A stretch of 64,000 bases of DNA from IOR16 sp963521065 (GCA_963521065.1 CAUQTI010000004.1:148790-212789); one strand, 5' to 3'. Counted from the first letter of the stretch, positions 52,710-61,176 are shown. Translations and numbers: made by a program. Notes: generated by a model not told the origin, from the letters alone.

Positions 52710-53756
52710 TTACTCGGCTAGTGCTTTCTCCACAAATTCCCCAGTTACCGCTTCCTGAAAAACACTGAGTGCAGGTGCACTTTCAATGGTCCCTTGCGAA
52801 ACATGAAAATCCGCTGTATTCTTTAAAATCTGTGCTAATTTACCCACTTTATCAGAGGTTCCTAAATAGTCCTCTCCAATCTGCTCTTTGCCTGACGGGT
52901 ATGTGAAATCAAGTACTTGCGAAGCTGCTTCCTTTTCTGTAATTCCTGCCGCTGCTGCAATTGCTTTGATTGCTTTTTCGTTATCCTTCTCATAAATGTC
53001 GAGCGCATAAAGCTGTGCCTTTACATACCCCACAACGACCTCTGGGTAATCTTTAGCAAATGCTTTACGAACTGCGCCGACATCTGCCGTCACAATCCCC
53101 TCTTCGGCTAATTTAGCACTGTCTGTAATCACACTTGCGCCCTCTTTTATTTGACCAAGTACGGGATTCCATACATAAGCCGCATCAATATCTCCACGGT
53201 TCCATGCAGCATAGATGTCATTCGGCTGCATGTCAAGAAGCTCGATGTCAGAAGAAGTAAGCCCTGCAGCCGCAAGTGCATTCAACAAGCTGTAATGTGC
53301 CGTCGAAGCAAACGGTGTTGCAACAATCTTTCCCTTTAAATCTTTTAAAGTGGAGGCTCCTGATTTCGGGGTTGCTACCAAGGACTCGGCAGACCCGATT
53401 ACATCAAAGTACCAAAACACCTCATACCCTAAATCCTTTGCAACTCCCAAAGAAGCTGGTGAGGAGCCAAACATTGCAATGTCAATACTGCCACTCGAAA
53501 ATGCCTTATTTACATCTGCACCGGAATCAAATTGTACTAAATTTACTTTTGTTCCGAGATATTCTTCATAGATCTTCTCACTCCTTGCAACAAGCTCTGG
53601 CGTCACAAGTGTCTGAACTCCAATATTAACCACATCGGGAGCCGTTTTATTTTCTCCCGTCGTTTTTCCAGTTTCCGTACCGCACCCAGCAAGCGCACCT
53701 AACAATGCCGCTACCAATAAACCACTTATTATTTTCTTAAATCCTGCCTTTTTCAT
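52710..53756 (-). CDS. Sulfonate/taurine ABC transporter substrate-binding lipoprotein
   Basis: 348 residues, SsuA/TauA/NMT1-type fold. Lipoprotein signal with LGALAGC (Cys about 25), so anchored outside the cell membrane. Family blocks: VNIGVQTLVTPELVAR, FDSGADVNKAFSSGSIDIAMFGSSPASLGVAKDLG and AYVWNPVLGQI. The GS-PA and W-P contacts are typical for taurine/sulfonate receptors. It lies between permease and ATPase genes. Exact ligand (taurine, other alkylsulfonate) is inferred from the operon. Confidence 0.9.
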   Translation of the reverse strand: MKKAGFKKIISGLLVAALLGALAGCGTETGKTTGENKTAPDVVNIGVQTLVTPELVARSEKIYEEYLGTKVNLVQFDSGADVNKAFSSGSIDIAMFGSSPASLGVAKDLGYEVFWYFDVIGSAESLVATPKSGASTLKDLKGKIVATPFASTAHYSLLNALAAAGLTSSDIELLDMQPNDIYAAWNRGDIDAAYVWNPVLGQIKEGASVITDSAKLAEEGIVTADVGAVRKAFAKDYPEVVVGYVKAQLYALDIYEKDNEKAIKAIAAAAGITEKEAASQVLDFTYPSGKEQIGEDYLGTSDKVGKLAQILKNTADFHVSQGTIESAPALSVFQEAVTGEFVEKALAE

Positions 53757-53767
53757 CGCTCTTTCTC

Positions 53768-54553
53768 CTATTCCTTTCCATTCCAGTGAACTAATAATTT
53801 TTCTATCCCCAAAATAAACTGATTTAACAAAATCCCTGTAATACCCATCAAGATGACTCCAAAAAAAACAACCTCTGACTTCAGCCAGTTTGACGCATCG
53901 AGCACCAGCCAGCCGATACCTGTCTTTGCAGCAACCATTTCCGCAGCAACCAGCGTAGTATACTCCACTCCAATCGCAGTACGAAGACCTGTAAAAATAT
54001 CCGGAAGCGCTGCCGGAAGAATTACATTGGCAAAGACCTGCCTTTGATTCGCTCCTAACATGTATGCTGCATAAACGTAGTTCTCCCTAATCCGCCTGAC
54101 TCCGGCGACACAGGCAATGTATACCGGTGCAAATCCAGCCAGATATAGAAGTGTAATTTTTGATTCTTCACCGATACCGACCCACAATACCAGTAAGGTA
54201 TAGTATGCTAACGGGGGAAGGGGCCTATAAAATTCAATGATTGGATTCAATGCTGCATAGACTTTAGGAAAATATCCACTGGCAAGCCCCATAGGGATTG
54301 CTGTAACAATGACAAGTCCATAGGCTGTCACCAATCGTTTCATTGAACTGATTAAGTGCACCGAAAGGGGGTCCATATTCGCTCCGTAGCCGACTGTTAC
54401 CACCTGAAGAAAGCTCTTCCACGTCTTTTGCGGTGTAGGTAATATAATTGATGTGATGTCCGTAAAATTTGAAGCGAAGTACCAGAACGCAAAAACAACT
54501 AAAATCGTTATTACCGTTATTGCTTTTTCTACTTTTCTGTTTTCGGCCTCCAT
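53768..54553 (-). CDS. Sulfonate/taurine ABC transporter permease
   Basis: 261 residues with about six membrane helices and the BPD_transp_1 coupling loop GANQRQVFANVILPAALPDIFTGLRTAIG. The frame extends upstream into the aminotransferase gene (to 54619), but GGGAGG before the ATG at 54553 sets the start. SsuC/TauC type by length and loop sequence. Part of the importer with the next two genes. Confidence 0.92.
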   Translation of the reverse strand: MEAENRKVEKAITVITILVVFAFWYFASNFTDITSIILPTPQKTWKSFLQVVTVGYGANMDPLSVHLISSMKRLVTAYGLVIVTAIPMGLASGYFPKVYAALNPIIEFYRPLPPLAYYTLLVLWVGIGEESKITLLYLAGFAPVYIACVAGVRRIRENYVYAAYMLGANQRQVFANVILPAALPDIFTGLRTAIGVEYTTLVAAEMVAAKTGIGWLVLDASNWLKSEVVFFGVILMGITGILLNQFILGIEKLLVHWNGKE

Positions 54554-54581
54554 TCTTCTCACCTCCCTTCCAATGCTTCTC

Positions 54582-55916
54582 TCAAAGCTCCTCTTTTTCG
54601 ACGTGAGACAACACTTCATCGAGCTTTTTCATCTCTTCTCTAAGCTGCTCCTCGCGAATGATTAAAGGAGGTGCGAGGGTAATATTATTTTCTCTGCCCA
54701 TTGCAGCAAACCCCTTTTCAAGCAAAAGCCCTTGTATCTTAGCCATAATACCGTTCACATCTTTCCCATAGGGTACGATTGGCTCTCTGCTTTCTTTGTC
54801 CTTAACCAGTTCCAAATTGCCAAATAATCCGATATATCTTACATCTCCTACACAGGAATGCCTTTCTTTCAAGGCTTCCAAAATTTCTGCAAAGACCGTT
54901 CCGACCTTTTTAACATTTTTTTCAATGTTCAATGTCTCATACTCTCTTATGGCCGCCGCACCGATCGCACAGCCGAGGCTATGTCCGCTATAGGTCAAAC
55001 CATACTGAAACGGGTGGTCGTTATAATACTCAGCGATTTCTTTGCTTATAATAATGCCTCCAAGCGGTGCATAACCGCAGGTAACTCCTTTTGCAAACGT
55101 AATGATGTCCGGTTTAATATTCCAGTTCATAAAAGCAAATAACTTCCCTGTTCTGTAAAATCCAGCCATAACCTCATCGCAAATGAGCAAGATATGATAC
55201 CGTTGTGTCAGCTCACGGAGCCCCTTTAAATAGCCTTCCGGTGGAATTAAAATACCATTTGCACCTACAACCGATTCAACCGCGATCGCTGCAATTTCAT
55301 CCGGCCCTTCATACTGAATCTGCTCTTCCAGCAAGCCTAAATAATAATCACTCTTTTCCTGGTCATTTTTAAATGGGAGCTTTGAGTGGTAAGTATAAGG
55401 GTTAAAAAATTTAATGAACCCCGTAGCCGCGGGCCGTTCCAGATTAAATCGTCTTACATCCCCTGACAGATTCCCCGACCCCAAAGTGGAACCGTGGTAG
55501 CTTCTGTACATGGAAAATATTTTACTTTTTCCGGTTACTGTCCTAGCCATATTAATTGCAGCTTCATTGGCATCAGAGCCTCCGCAAGCAAAAAATACTT
55601 TTCCCATATTGTCAGGGGAGCGCTCTATCATCAATTTTGCCAATTCAGATCTTGGGCCGCTCGCTCTGGCCGGTGCAATATAAGGAAGCAAATCTAATTG
55701 CTGCTTTGCCGCTTCTATCATTCTCTGATTTCCATATCCTAAATTGACATTGCCAAGCTGACTGCTCATATCGGCATATCGTTTTCCGTTATAATCCCAA
55801 AAATAGATTCCCTCTCCTTTCTCTACCGGAATTGGATTTACCCTTCCGGTAAGCCATGGATGCTGATTATACTCCTGGTCATATTGAATAATTTGTTCTC
55901 TTATTAATTTTCCCAT
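54582..55916 (-). CDS. Class III aminotransferase, probable taurine aminotransferase
   Basis: 444-residue PLP enzyme. Landmarks: HPWLTGRVNPIPVEKGEG, GGSDANEAAINMAR, SYHGSTLGSGNLSG, LLICDEVMAGFYRTG (PLP-binding Asp) and FAKGVTCGYAPLGG (Schiff-base Lys). The N-terminal SSQLGNVNLGY segment is like omega-amino acid enzymes such as Tpa/Toa that turn taurine into sulfoacetaldehyde using pyruvate or 2-oxoglutarate. Context supports this: reductase 21 bp upstream and a sulfonate importer 28 bp downstream. Beta-alanine, GABA or aminoethylphosphonate are alternatives. Confidence 0.82.
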   Translation of the reverse strand: MGKLIREQIIQYDQEYNQHPWLTGRVNPIPVEKGEGIYFWDYNGKRYADMSSQLGNVNLGYGNQRMIEAAKQQLDLLPYIAPARASGPRSELAKLMIERSPDNMGKVFFACGGSDANEAAINMARTVTGKSKIFSMYRSYHGSTLGSGNLSGDVRRFNLERPAATGFIKFFNPYTYHSKLPFKNDQEKSDYYLGLLEEQIQYEGPDEIAAIAVESVVGANGILIPPEGYLKGLRELTQRYHILLICDEVMAGFYRTGKLFAFMNWNIKPDIITFAKGVTCGYAPLGGIIISKEIAEYYNDHPFQYGLTYSGHSLGCAIGAAAIREYETLNIEKNVKKVGTVFAEILEALKERHSCVGDVRYIGLFGNLELVKDKESREPIVPYGKDVNGIMAKIQGLLLEKGFAAMGRENNITLAPPLIIREEQLREEMKKLDEVLSHVEKEEL

Positions 55917-55937
55917 TTTCTCGTCTCTTTCTATTTT

Positions 55938-57032
55938 CTATTTTGATAATTTCACATACATCTCTTCCAGCATTTCCTCTGTAACAAATACCGGATTATT
56001 CCGCAAATTCGGATGCTGACTTTCTGCTACCAAGCCTTCTATCTGTTTTTTTGAAAGGTTATAATCCCTCAAATCAATTCTCAAATTCAATTCTTTCTTT
56101 AAATTTAAAATACAATCAGCAAAGTCACTCGCCTTTTTAAAGTGGAGGTTTTCCAAAAGCTTCTGAAAATGCACATCACTTTCATTGATTCTCACAAAAT
56201 AGTCCAGTGTCAGGCCGCATGCCTCGCCATGCGGTATCCTATAGTGATTTGTCAGAGGAAAGGAGCATGCATGGGAAGAGGTCGTCTTCGGGTATGCAAA
56301 GGCCATTCCCGCAATGATTGAAGCCTCTGCCATCTTTTCTCTTGCTTTACGGTTCCTTGGCTGCTGATATGCAATTGGCAGATACTCCAATACCTCTTTC
56401 ACCGCATGCAGTGCAAGGGCATCGCAAATTGGCTGATGCCCTTTACTCCAATAGCCTTCTACCGCATGACATAGTACATCAATCCCAGAAACAGCGGTCA
56501 AATATGGAGAAAGTGTCCATGTCAATTCAGGGTCTACAATTGTGAGTTTCGGGTAAAAGCTGTTTGATGCAATCGGTGCCTTCCTTCCGCATCTCCGATC
56601 GGTAAGCACGGCTACACTTGTCACCTCACTTCCGGTCCCTGCCGTCGTTGGAATCGCAATAAGCGGTATATGTTCGTCTGGAATTTCCTTTCCTTCCAAA
56701 TAGAACTCTTCTATTTTTTCAACTCTCACAGAGGCTGCTTTTGCTAAATCAATTGTACTTCCCCCACCAAGCGCAATGATTCCATCAATCCTTTCTTCTC
56801 TGATTAATTTGCTGCAATCATTTACCTCAGCCACATCCGGGTTTGGCGAAATCTTATCGAATATTGCAACTACACTGCAACTTGATTTTATTCTTCTCAC
56901 TAAAAGGCTGCTTGAAAAAAAGGAACCGGTCACCAATAAAATTCGTTTCATTCCTTTTGTATATTCTTTTAATTCATTAATCTTCCCATCGCCAAATACA
57001 ATCTGTACCGGCTGTATATATTCCCATACCAT
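55938..57032 (-). CDS. Iron-containing alcohol dehydrogenase, probable sulfoacetaldehyde reductase
   Basis: 364 residues, Fe-ADH family. NAD(P)-binding GGGSTIDLAKA, IPTTAGTGSEVTSVAV, and metal ligands in the GIDVLCHAVEGYWS, SSHACSFPL and IPHGEACGL segments. Start ATG at 57032 after AAGGAG. Directly upstream of the aminotransferase; in known taurine pathways the same pair makes isethionate from sulfoacetaldehyde (SarD/IsfD role). Phosphonoacetaldehyde reductase is the main competing reading. Confidence 0.82.
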   Translation of the reverse strand: MVWEYIQPVQIVFGDGKINELKEYTKGMKRILLVTGSFFSSSLLVRRIKSSCSVVAIFDKISPNPDVAEVNDCSKLIREERIDGIIALGGGSTIDLAKAASVRVEKIEEFYLEGKEIPDEHIPLIAIPTTAGTGSEVTSVAVLTDRRCGRKAPIASNSFYPKLTIVDPELTWTLSPYLTAVSGIDVLCHAVEGYWSKGHQPICDALALHAVKEVLEYLPIAYQQPRNRKAREKMAEASIIAGMAFAYPKTTSSHACSFPLTNHYRIPHGEACGLTLDYFVRINESDVHFQKLLENLHFKKASDFADCILNLKKELNLRIDLRDYNLSKKQIEGLVAESQHPNLRNNPVFVTEEMLEEMYVKLSK

Positions 57033-57143
57033 CAGAAACTCCTTCGTAAAATATAAATCCTTTTTATTACAACAAAACTCTTCTTATTTACTGCATTCCT
57101 CCTACCATGAGCGGTAAGGGGCAATGCGATAAATGGGTATAAA

Positions 57144-57194
57144 AAAACCGGAGGCTTTTCATAAGAATATTTCCTATGAAAAGCCTCCGGTTTT
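57144..57194 (-). terminator. Very strong terminator between YezD-like gene and sulfonate operon
   Basis: A perfect 20-bp stem (57144-57163 with 57175-57194; core ACCGGAGGCTTTTCAT) and an 11-nt loop, then TTTTTTTATA on the minus strand, starting four bases after the YezD-like stop. It divides lacI-yezD from the catabolic genes, or attenuates read-through. The 57033-57143 interval that follows has no clear promoter. Confidence 0.9.
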
Positions 57195-57198
57195 CCAG

Positions 57199-57351
57199 TC
57201 AGCTTTTTAATCTTATTTTGTCTGTTCTATCAATCTGAATTACCCTGCCATCTTGAACAATAATGCTGATTGTTCCGAACTTCATATCGCTTATCAACGC
57301 ATCAATCATATTCAGATAAACTTCCTTTTTTTTATCCTCCAATTGGGGCAT
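57199..57351 (-). CDS. YezD/DUF2292 family small protein
   Basis: A 50-residue gene below usual ORF cut-offs. ATG at 57351 has an ideal AGGAGGG seven bases upstream. The sequence has a helical start (MPQLEDKKKEVYLNMIDAL) and the diagnostic end GTISIIVQDGRVIQIDRTDK followed by IRLKS, matching DUF2292 proteins (about 50-60 residues, VQDG-x-VVQI-x-x-x-EK-R). Family members frequently accompany sulfur assimilation and sulfonate genes in Firmicutes. It lies between the LacI regulator and the sulfonate operon. The biochemical function is unknown. Confidence 0.85.
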   Translation of the reverse strand: MPQLEDKKKEVYLNMIDALISDMKFGTISIIVQDGRVIQIDRTDKIRLKS

Positions 57352-57420
57352 TATCAATCCCTCCTATCCGTTTACGGCTCTCCTTTCAGGTCGTAAAATA
57401 ATGAAACTTATTTCTCGTTT

Positions 57421-58494
57421 TTAAATGTAATAATCAATTAAATCCTGCACATTTCTGCAACTTTCCCGCTTCACCAAACGACCTTCCAATTCTATCTTTA
57501 CTTTACCGGTATGGTTTTTCTTAATCCGATCCAGCAGTAATACCATGGCAAACCGCCCCATATCGTATTTCGGCAAAGCAACGGTGGTGAGCATAGGCTT
57601 TGTAAACTGCGCTTGTTCAATGTCATCACTCGCAACAATCGAAATGCGAAAATATCTATTTTCCGTTTTCCGAAGATTCTTCAGCATTCCAACCGCCGTG
57701 ATATCATTTGCACAGAAAAATGCGGTCGGTATGGATTCCGCTTCAAGGATCTTATTCATAATTTCATAGCCCTTTGCCTCAGTCTGTTTTGTTTCATAAA
57801 CAAACGATGGATTAAATTCAATTTTGTGTTTTCGCAATGTTTCCAGATAACCTTTAAATCTGGATTCACTCTGACATTCTCCCACATATCCAATTTCTCT
57901 ATGGCCGATTTCTACTAAATGATTGATTGCAATCGCTGCAATCTTCTGTCCGTCGCAGGTTACTTCATCCACTGTATTATCTGACGGGTTCCGATTAATT
58001 GCCACAACATTTCTAAATTTACCTTGAATCGAATGAAGCACTTTTTCTGTACATTTTCCAATCACAATAACTCCATCTAATTTTTCTTCCACCTCTTGGG
58101 CCATCCCGGAAATCATTTGTTCTAAGTTTTCTCTTTCGCATTTTCTTTTATCGGAAAAGCCGGGCTTATACCAAACTTTTGATAAAATACAGAAATTACG
58201 ATGTACTTCTGTTTCGATTACTCTTAAAAGCTCAGAATAAAAAGGATCAGTTTGCGAGGACTCCGTCCTTGTCATGATTACACCAATATAATATGTTGTT
58301 TCACTTTTGCTCCCGATTCCTTTTTTCAGATTTTTCGCAGCTTTATTCGGTACATATTTTAACTCCATGGCTGCTTTCCATATCTTATCCCTTTTTTCAG
58401 GTGATGAACACCTATAATCAGGGTCATTCAGGACACGCGAAACTGTAGATACTGATAAATGGGTCATTTCAGCAATTTTTTTCAGTGTAGACAC
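57421..58494 (-). CDS. LacI family transcriptional regulator
   Basis: 357 residues: N-terminal HTH with hinge (STLKKIAEMTHLSVSTVSRVLNDPDYRCSSPEKRDKIWKAA... KYVPN) and a periplasmic-binding-like effector domain. The spacer before the effector domain is typical of LacI. It precedes the YezD-like gene and the catabolic operon on the same strand; two LacI-type palindromes lie upstream of it. It likely controls the sulfonate locus and itself. The inducer is unknown; most LacI proteins respond to sugars, so a sulfonate inducer would be unusual. Confidence 0.92.
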   Translation of the reverse strand: MSTLKKIAEMTHLSVSTVSRVLNDPDYRCSSPEKRDKIWKAAMELKYVPNKAAKNLKKGIGSKSETTYYIGVIMTRTESSQTDPFYSELLRVIETEVHRNFCILSKVWYKPGFSDKRKCERENLEQMISGMAQEVEEKLDGVIVIGKCTEKVLHSIQGKFRNVVAINRNPSDNTVDEVTCDGQKIAAIAINHLVEIGHREIGYVGECQSESRFKGYLETLRKHKIEFNPSFVYETKQTEAKGYEIMNKILEAESIPTAFFCANDITAVGMLKNLRKTENRYFRISIVASDDIEQAQFTKPMLTTVALPKYDMGRFAMVLLLDRIKKNHTGKVKIELEGRLVKRESCRNVQDLIDYYI

Positions 58495-58580
58495 AATGCC
58501 TCCTTCCTTTCCTATTATTCATATTTATTCGATATGCATTTAGTTATATCATACCTTCTCATTCATTTCCACCATTACTA

Positions 58581-58596
58581 TTGCAAACGTTTTCAA
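58581..58596. promoter_or_regulatory. LacI/cre-type operator, proximal
   Basis: TTGCAAACGTTTTCAA, an imperfect palindrome centred on CG with one mismatch between arms, 87 bp before lacI. It also fits the CcpA cre consensus at 13 of 14 positions. Confidence 0.65.
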
Positions 58597-58602
58597 AGAA
58601 TA

Positions 58603-58786
58603 GAATTTGTTTTAGATTTTTTCTTTGAATCATGTTTATCGAAGGGTTCTATGCTTTTTAGAGCTTTTATGCCCTGTCAGCTCCCCAAGTGCGCCTTCCT
58701 TGATTCTCTACTTGTACAAAAAACCTTCGCCTTCTTATCCTTTTATTTCCGCAATTAAAAAATACATACCAAATATAATATTATAT
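58603..58786. other. Intergenic region between the two operators
   Basis: About 180 bp without recognisable coding signal or RNA structure. Together with 58495-58580 it must hold the lacI promoter; candidates are TATGAT (58548-58553) and TATAAC (58543-58548), neither with a good -35. Confidence 0.4.
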
Positions 58787-58802
58787 TTGAAAACGTTGTC
58801 AT
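58787..58802. promoter_or_regulatory. LacI/cre-type operator, distal
   Basis: TTGAAAACGTTGTCAT, same design as the site at 58581, 206 bp away centre to centre. It lies between the tsf terminator and the lacI promoter region. Confidence 0.6.
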
Positions 58803-58864
58803 TGGTTTAAAGCCTTTCTATTTCCCGAAATTCGCTTACTATCTACATTGATTTTTCAGAAATA

Positions 58865-58919
58865 CAAAAAAAGAAAACGCAGAAATCATAACCACAATGT
58901 ATTATAATCTCTGCGTTTT
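58865..58919 (-). terminator. Terminator of the rpsB-tsf operon
   Basis: AAAACGCAGA (58874-58883) pairs with TCTGCGTTTT (58910-58919); on the minus strand it ends in TTTTCTTTTTTTG. Confidence 0.82.
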
Positions 58920-58940
58920 ATTTACGATATAAGATTAGCC

Positions 58941-59855
58941 TTAGTTGCCCATTTGCTTTGCAACTTCTTCTGCAAAGTTTTCTTCTTTCTTCTCAAGACC
59001 TTCTCCAACTTCGAAACGAACCATTTCTGCGACTCTGATAGATTTTCCAATCTCTTTTCCGATGGAGTCAACATATTGTTTTACGCTCATTTCTCCGTTC
59101 TTTACAAACTTCTGCTCTATGAGACAAGTCTCTTTCAGCTCTTTTTTCAGACGGCCTACTACCATCTTTTCCACGATATCAGCTGGCTTTCCTTCATTGA
59201 TTGCCTGCTGAATCAAGATTTTCTTTTCATGTTCAATAAATTCCGGATCTACTCCGCTCTCGTCAACAAACTGTGGGTTCATGGATGCAACCTGCATTGC
59301 AACGTCTCTTCCCACTACTGCAACTTCTTCTGCGGAAGCTTCCGTTTCCAGTCCGATGATTACGCCGATTTTTCCGGCACCGTGAATGTATCCTACATAA
59401 ACAGTTCCCGGGGTGTTGCACTTTGCAATGCGGCGCACATTCATATTTTCTCCGATTTTTGCAATCTTTGCCTGCAATACGTCTGAGATATTTCCCTCAC
59501 CACGATAGTCTGCATTCATGAAAGCATCGACATCATCAGATTCTACGCTTAAAGCAATTTCGGAAAGAACTTCGACAAATTCTACAAATTCTTCATTCTT
59601 TGCTACGAAATCTGTTTCTGAATTTACTTCAACAGCAGCTGCATTTTTTCCATCTGCTGAAAATGCTAGTTTTACCAGACCTTCTGAAGCGATTCTTCCA
59701 GCCTTCTTTGCTGCAGAAGCCAATCCCTTCTCTCTGAGCAATTCAACTGCTTTTTCCATATCTCCGTCTGCTTCAACCAAAACCTTTTTACAGTCCATCA
59801 TACCTGCACCTGTCATTTCGCGCAGTTCTTTTACCATACTTGCACTAATTGCCAT
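58941..59855 (-). CDS. tsf: Elongation factor Ts
   Basis: 304-residue nucleotide exchange factor for EF-Tu. UBA-like N-terminus with VKELREMTGAGMMDCKK, dimerisation core with VNSETDFVAKNEEF (EF-Ts signature 2) and a C-terminal helical end. The frame opens at 59888, but AAAGGAG upstream of the ATG at 59855 and the conserved MAISASMVKELR start decide. Follows rpsB by 51 bp. Confidence 0.97.
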   Translation of the reverse strand: MAISASMVKELREMTGAGMMDCKKVLVEADGDMEKAVELLREKGLASAAKKAGRIASEGLVKLAFSADGKNAAAVEVNSETDFVAKNEEFVEFVEVLSEIALSVESDDVDAFMNADYRGEGNISDVLQAKIAKIGENMNVRRIAKCNTPGTVYVGYIHGAGKIGVIIGLETEASAEEVAVVGRDVAMQVASMNPQFVDESGVDPEFIEHEKKILIQQAINEGKPADIVEKMVVGRLKKELKETCLIEQKFVKNGEMSVKQYVDSIGKEIGKSIRVAEMVRFEVGEGLEKKEENFAEEVAKQMGN

Positions 59856-59906
59856 ACTGTTTCTCTCCTTTGTATTATTTTCATCCAATGCAATGCATAA
59901 ATTGTA

Positions 59907-60668
59907 TTATGCTTCTGCAGGAGCTTCTTCTACTACAGCTACTTCCACTGCCGGTTCTGCTGCTGCTTCGCCGTCGTCCATGGATTCGCCCTGAAGTCCT
60001 TCGATTACAGCGTCTGCAATCTTAGAAGAAATCAGTTTTACCGCTCTGATTGCATCGTCATTTGCAGGGATAATATAATCTACATCATCCGGATCACAGT
60101 TTGTATCGCAAATTCCTACGATAGGAATGCCTAAAATTCTTGCTTCTTTAATCGCAATTTTTTCTTTCTTAGGGTCTACAACAAACATTGCTCCAGGCAT
60201 ACCCTTCATTTCCTTGATACCGCCCAAATATTTTTCGAGCTTTTCCAGTTCGCCTCTCAGCTTTGTTACTTCTTTCTTTGTTAAAGCAGCAAACGTTCCA
60301 TCTGTTTCCATTGCTTTAATTTCATTGAGTCTTCTGATTCTCATAGAAATTGTCTTATAGTTAGTGAGCATACCACCCAGCCATCTCTCATTTACAAAGA
60401 ACATTCCGCACTTTGTTGCTTCATCTGCAATTGCAGCCTGTGCTTGCTTTTTCGTTCCTACAAATAATATGGACTTTCCAGATTCAGACACTTCTTTTAC
60501 GAATGCGTATGCTTCATCAATCTTCTTTACTGTTTTTTGCAGGTCAATGATATAAATTCCATTTCTCTCTGTGAAGATGTAAGGAGCCATCTTAGGGTTC
60601 CATCTTCTCGTTTGGTGTCCGAAATGTACACCTGCTTCTAATAATTGTTTCATTGAAATAACTGCCAT
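59907..60668 (-). CDS. rpsB: 30S ribosomal protein S2
   Basis: 253 residues. S2 landmarks: MKQLLEAGVHFGHQTRRWNPKMAPYI, RNGIYIIDLQKT, WLGGMLTNYKT and IPIVGICDTNCDPDDVDYIIPANDDA. An acidic Ala/Glu-rich C-terminal tail (about 225-253) extends beyond the core. CCAGGAGG precedes the ATG. Confidence 0.98.
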   Translation of the reverse strand: MAVISMKQLLEAGVHFGHQTRRWNPKMAPYIFTERNGIYIIDLQKTVKKIDEAYAFVKEVSESGKSILFVGTKKQAQAAIADEATKCGMFFVNERWLGGMLTNYKTISMRIRRLNEIKAMETDGTFAALTKKEVTKLRGELEKLEKYLGGIKEMKGMPGAMFVVDPKKEKIAIKEARILGIPIVGICDTNCDPDDVDYIIPANDDAIRAVKLISSKIADAVIEGLQGESMDDGEAAAEPAVEVAVVEEAPAEA

Positions 60669-60793
60669 AATCTTACCTCCTGGTTTTTTCCTCCACCCAG
60701 CTAATCCCTGAAATTACAACCCATTTGGGAACCAGAACTCAGGTAACTGCATGTGTGTGTTTACTATTTTTTTCAAATGCTTTTTAGACATCC
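60669..60793 (-). promoter_or_regulatory. Long rpsB leader with paired elements
   Basis: About 125 nt between the predicted start and rpsB. CCTGA pairs with TCAGG around an inner CCC-AAAT-GGG hairpin, followed by a GGGATTAGCTGGGTGG tract before the ribosome binding site. Such leaders often mediate ribosomal-protein autoregulation; I do not recognise a named family. Confidence 0.4.
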
Positions 60794-60799
60794 TTGAAT

Positions 60800-60828
60800 A
60801 CTATACACTAATTCACATCAGAAATCAA
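60800..60828 (-). promoter_or_regulatory. rpsB-tsf promoter
   Basis: TTGATT (60823-60828), 17-bp spacer, TATAGT (60800-60805). Confidence 0.75.
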
Positions 60829-60834
60829 TAAAAA

Positions 60835-61176
60835 TCACAAGTTTCCCCGCAAATAATTCTGATAGTATTCCCTGCTCTTTTTTCTGCGTTTCTGGCTAAT
60901 TGGAAGATTCTCTCCGTTCTCCAGCCAAAACCATGCTGCCTGCAATGCGATTACCCGATCTAGATTCACAATATAACTTTTATGGCATTGTAGAAAGCTT
61001 TTATTCAGAAATGGTTGAATTTCTTCGAACTTCGCATAAAAGGTATGCTCTTCTCCTGATATTGTAATAATACAGGATAATCTCAAATTTTTAGAAATAT
61101 AGAGAACGTCGTCCAAATCAATTTTGTAAATCGTGTTGCGTTTTTTCACCATAATTCCTCGAGTTTGTCCTTCCAT
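60835..61176 (-). CDS. Stand-alone LytTR domain DNA-binding protein
   Basis: 113 residues, almost entirely a LytTR domain (KRNTIYKIDLDDVLYISKNLRLSCIITI, FLQCHKSYIVNLDRVI; the SYIVN-x-x-x-V block is diagnostic). There is no receiver domain, so it is not a normal response regulator, and no partner membrane inhibitor is adjacent. The C-terminal ENGENLPISQKRRKKSREYY supplies the final basic strand. Start after GGGGGG with nine-base spacing. Targets unknown. Confidence 0.88.
   Translation of the reverse strand: MEGQTRGIMVKKRNTIYKIDLDDVLYISKNLRLSCIITISGEEHTFYAKFEEIQPFLNKSFLQCHKSYIVNLDRVIALQAAWFWLENGENLPISQKRRKKSREYYQNYLRGNL

Noticed and set aside
58459..58758. 99-codon plus-strand frame upstream of lacI
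   Set aside because: No ribosome binding site, AT-driven composition, runs through the operators and overlaps the lacI start in antisense.
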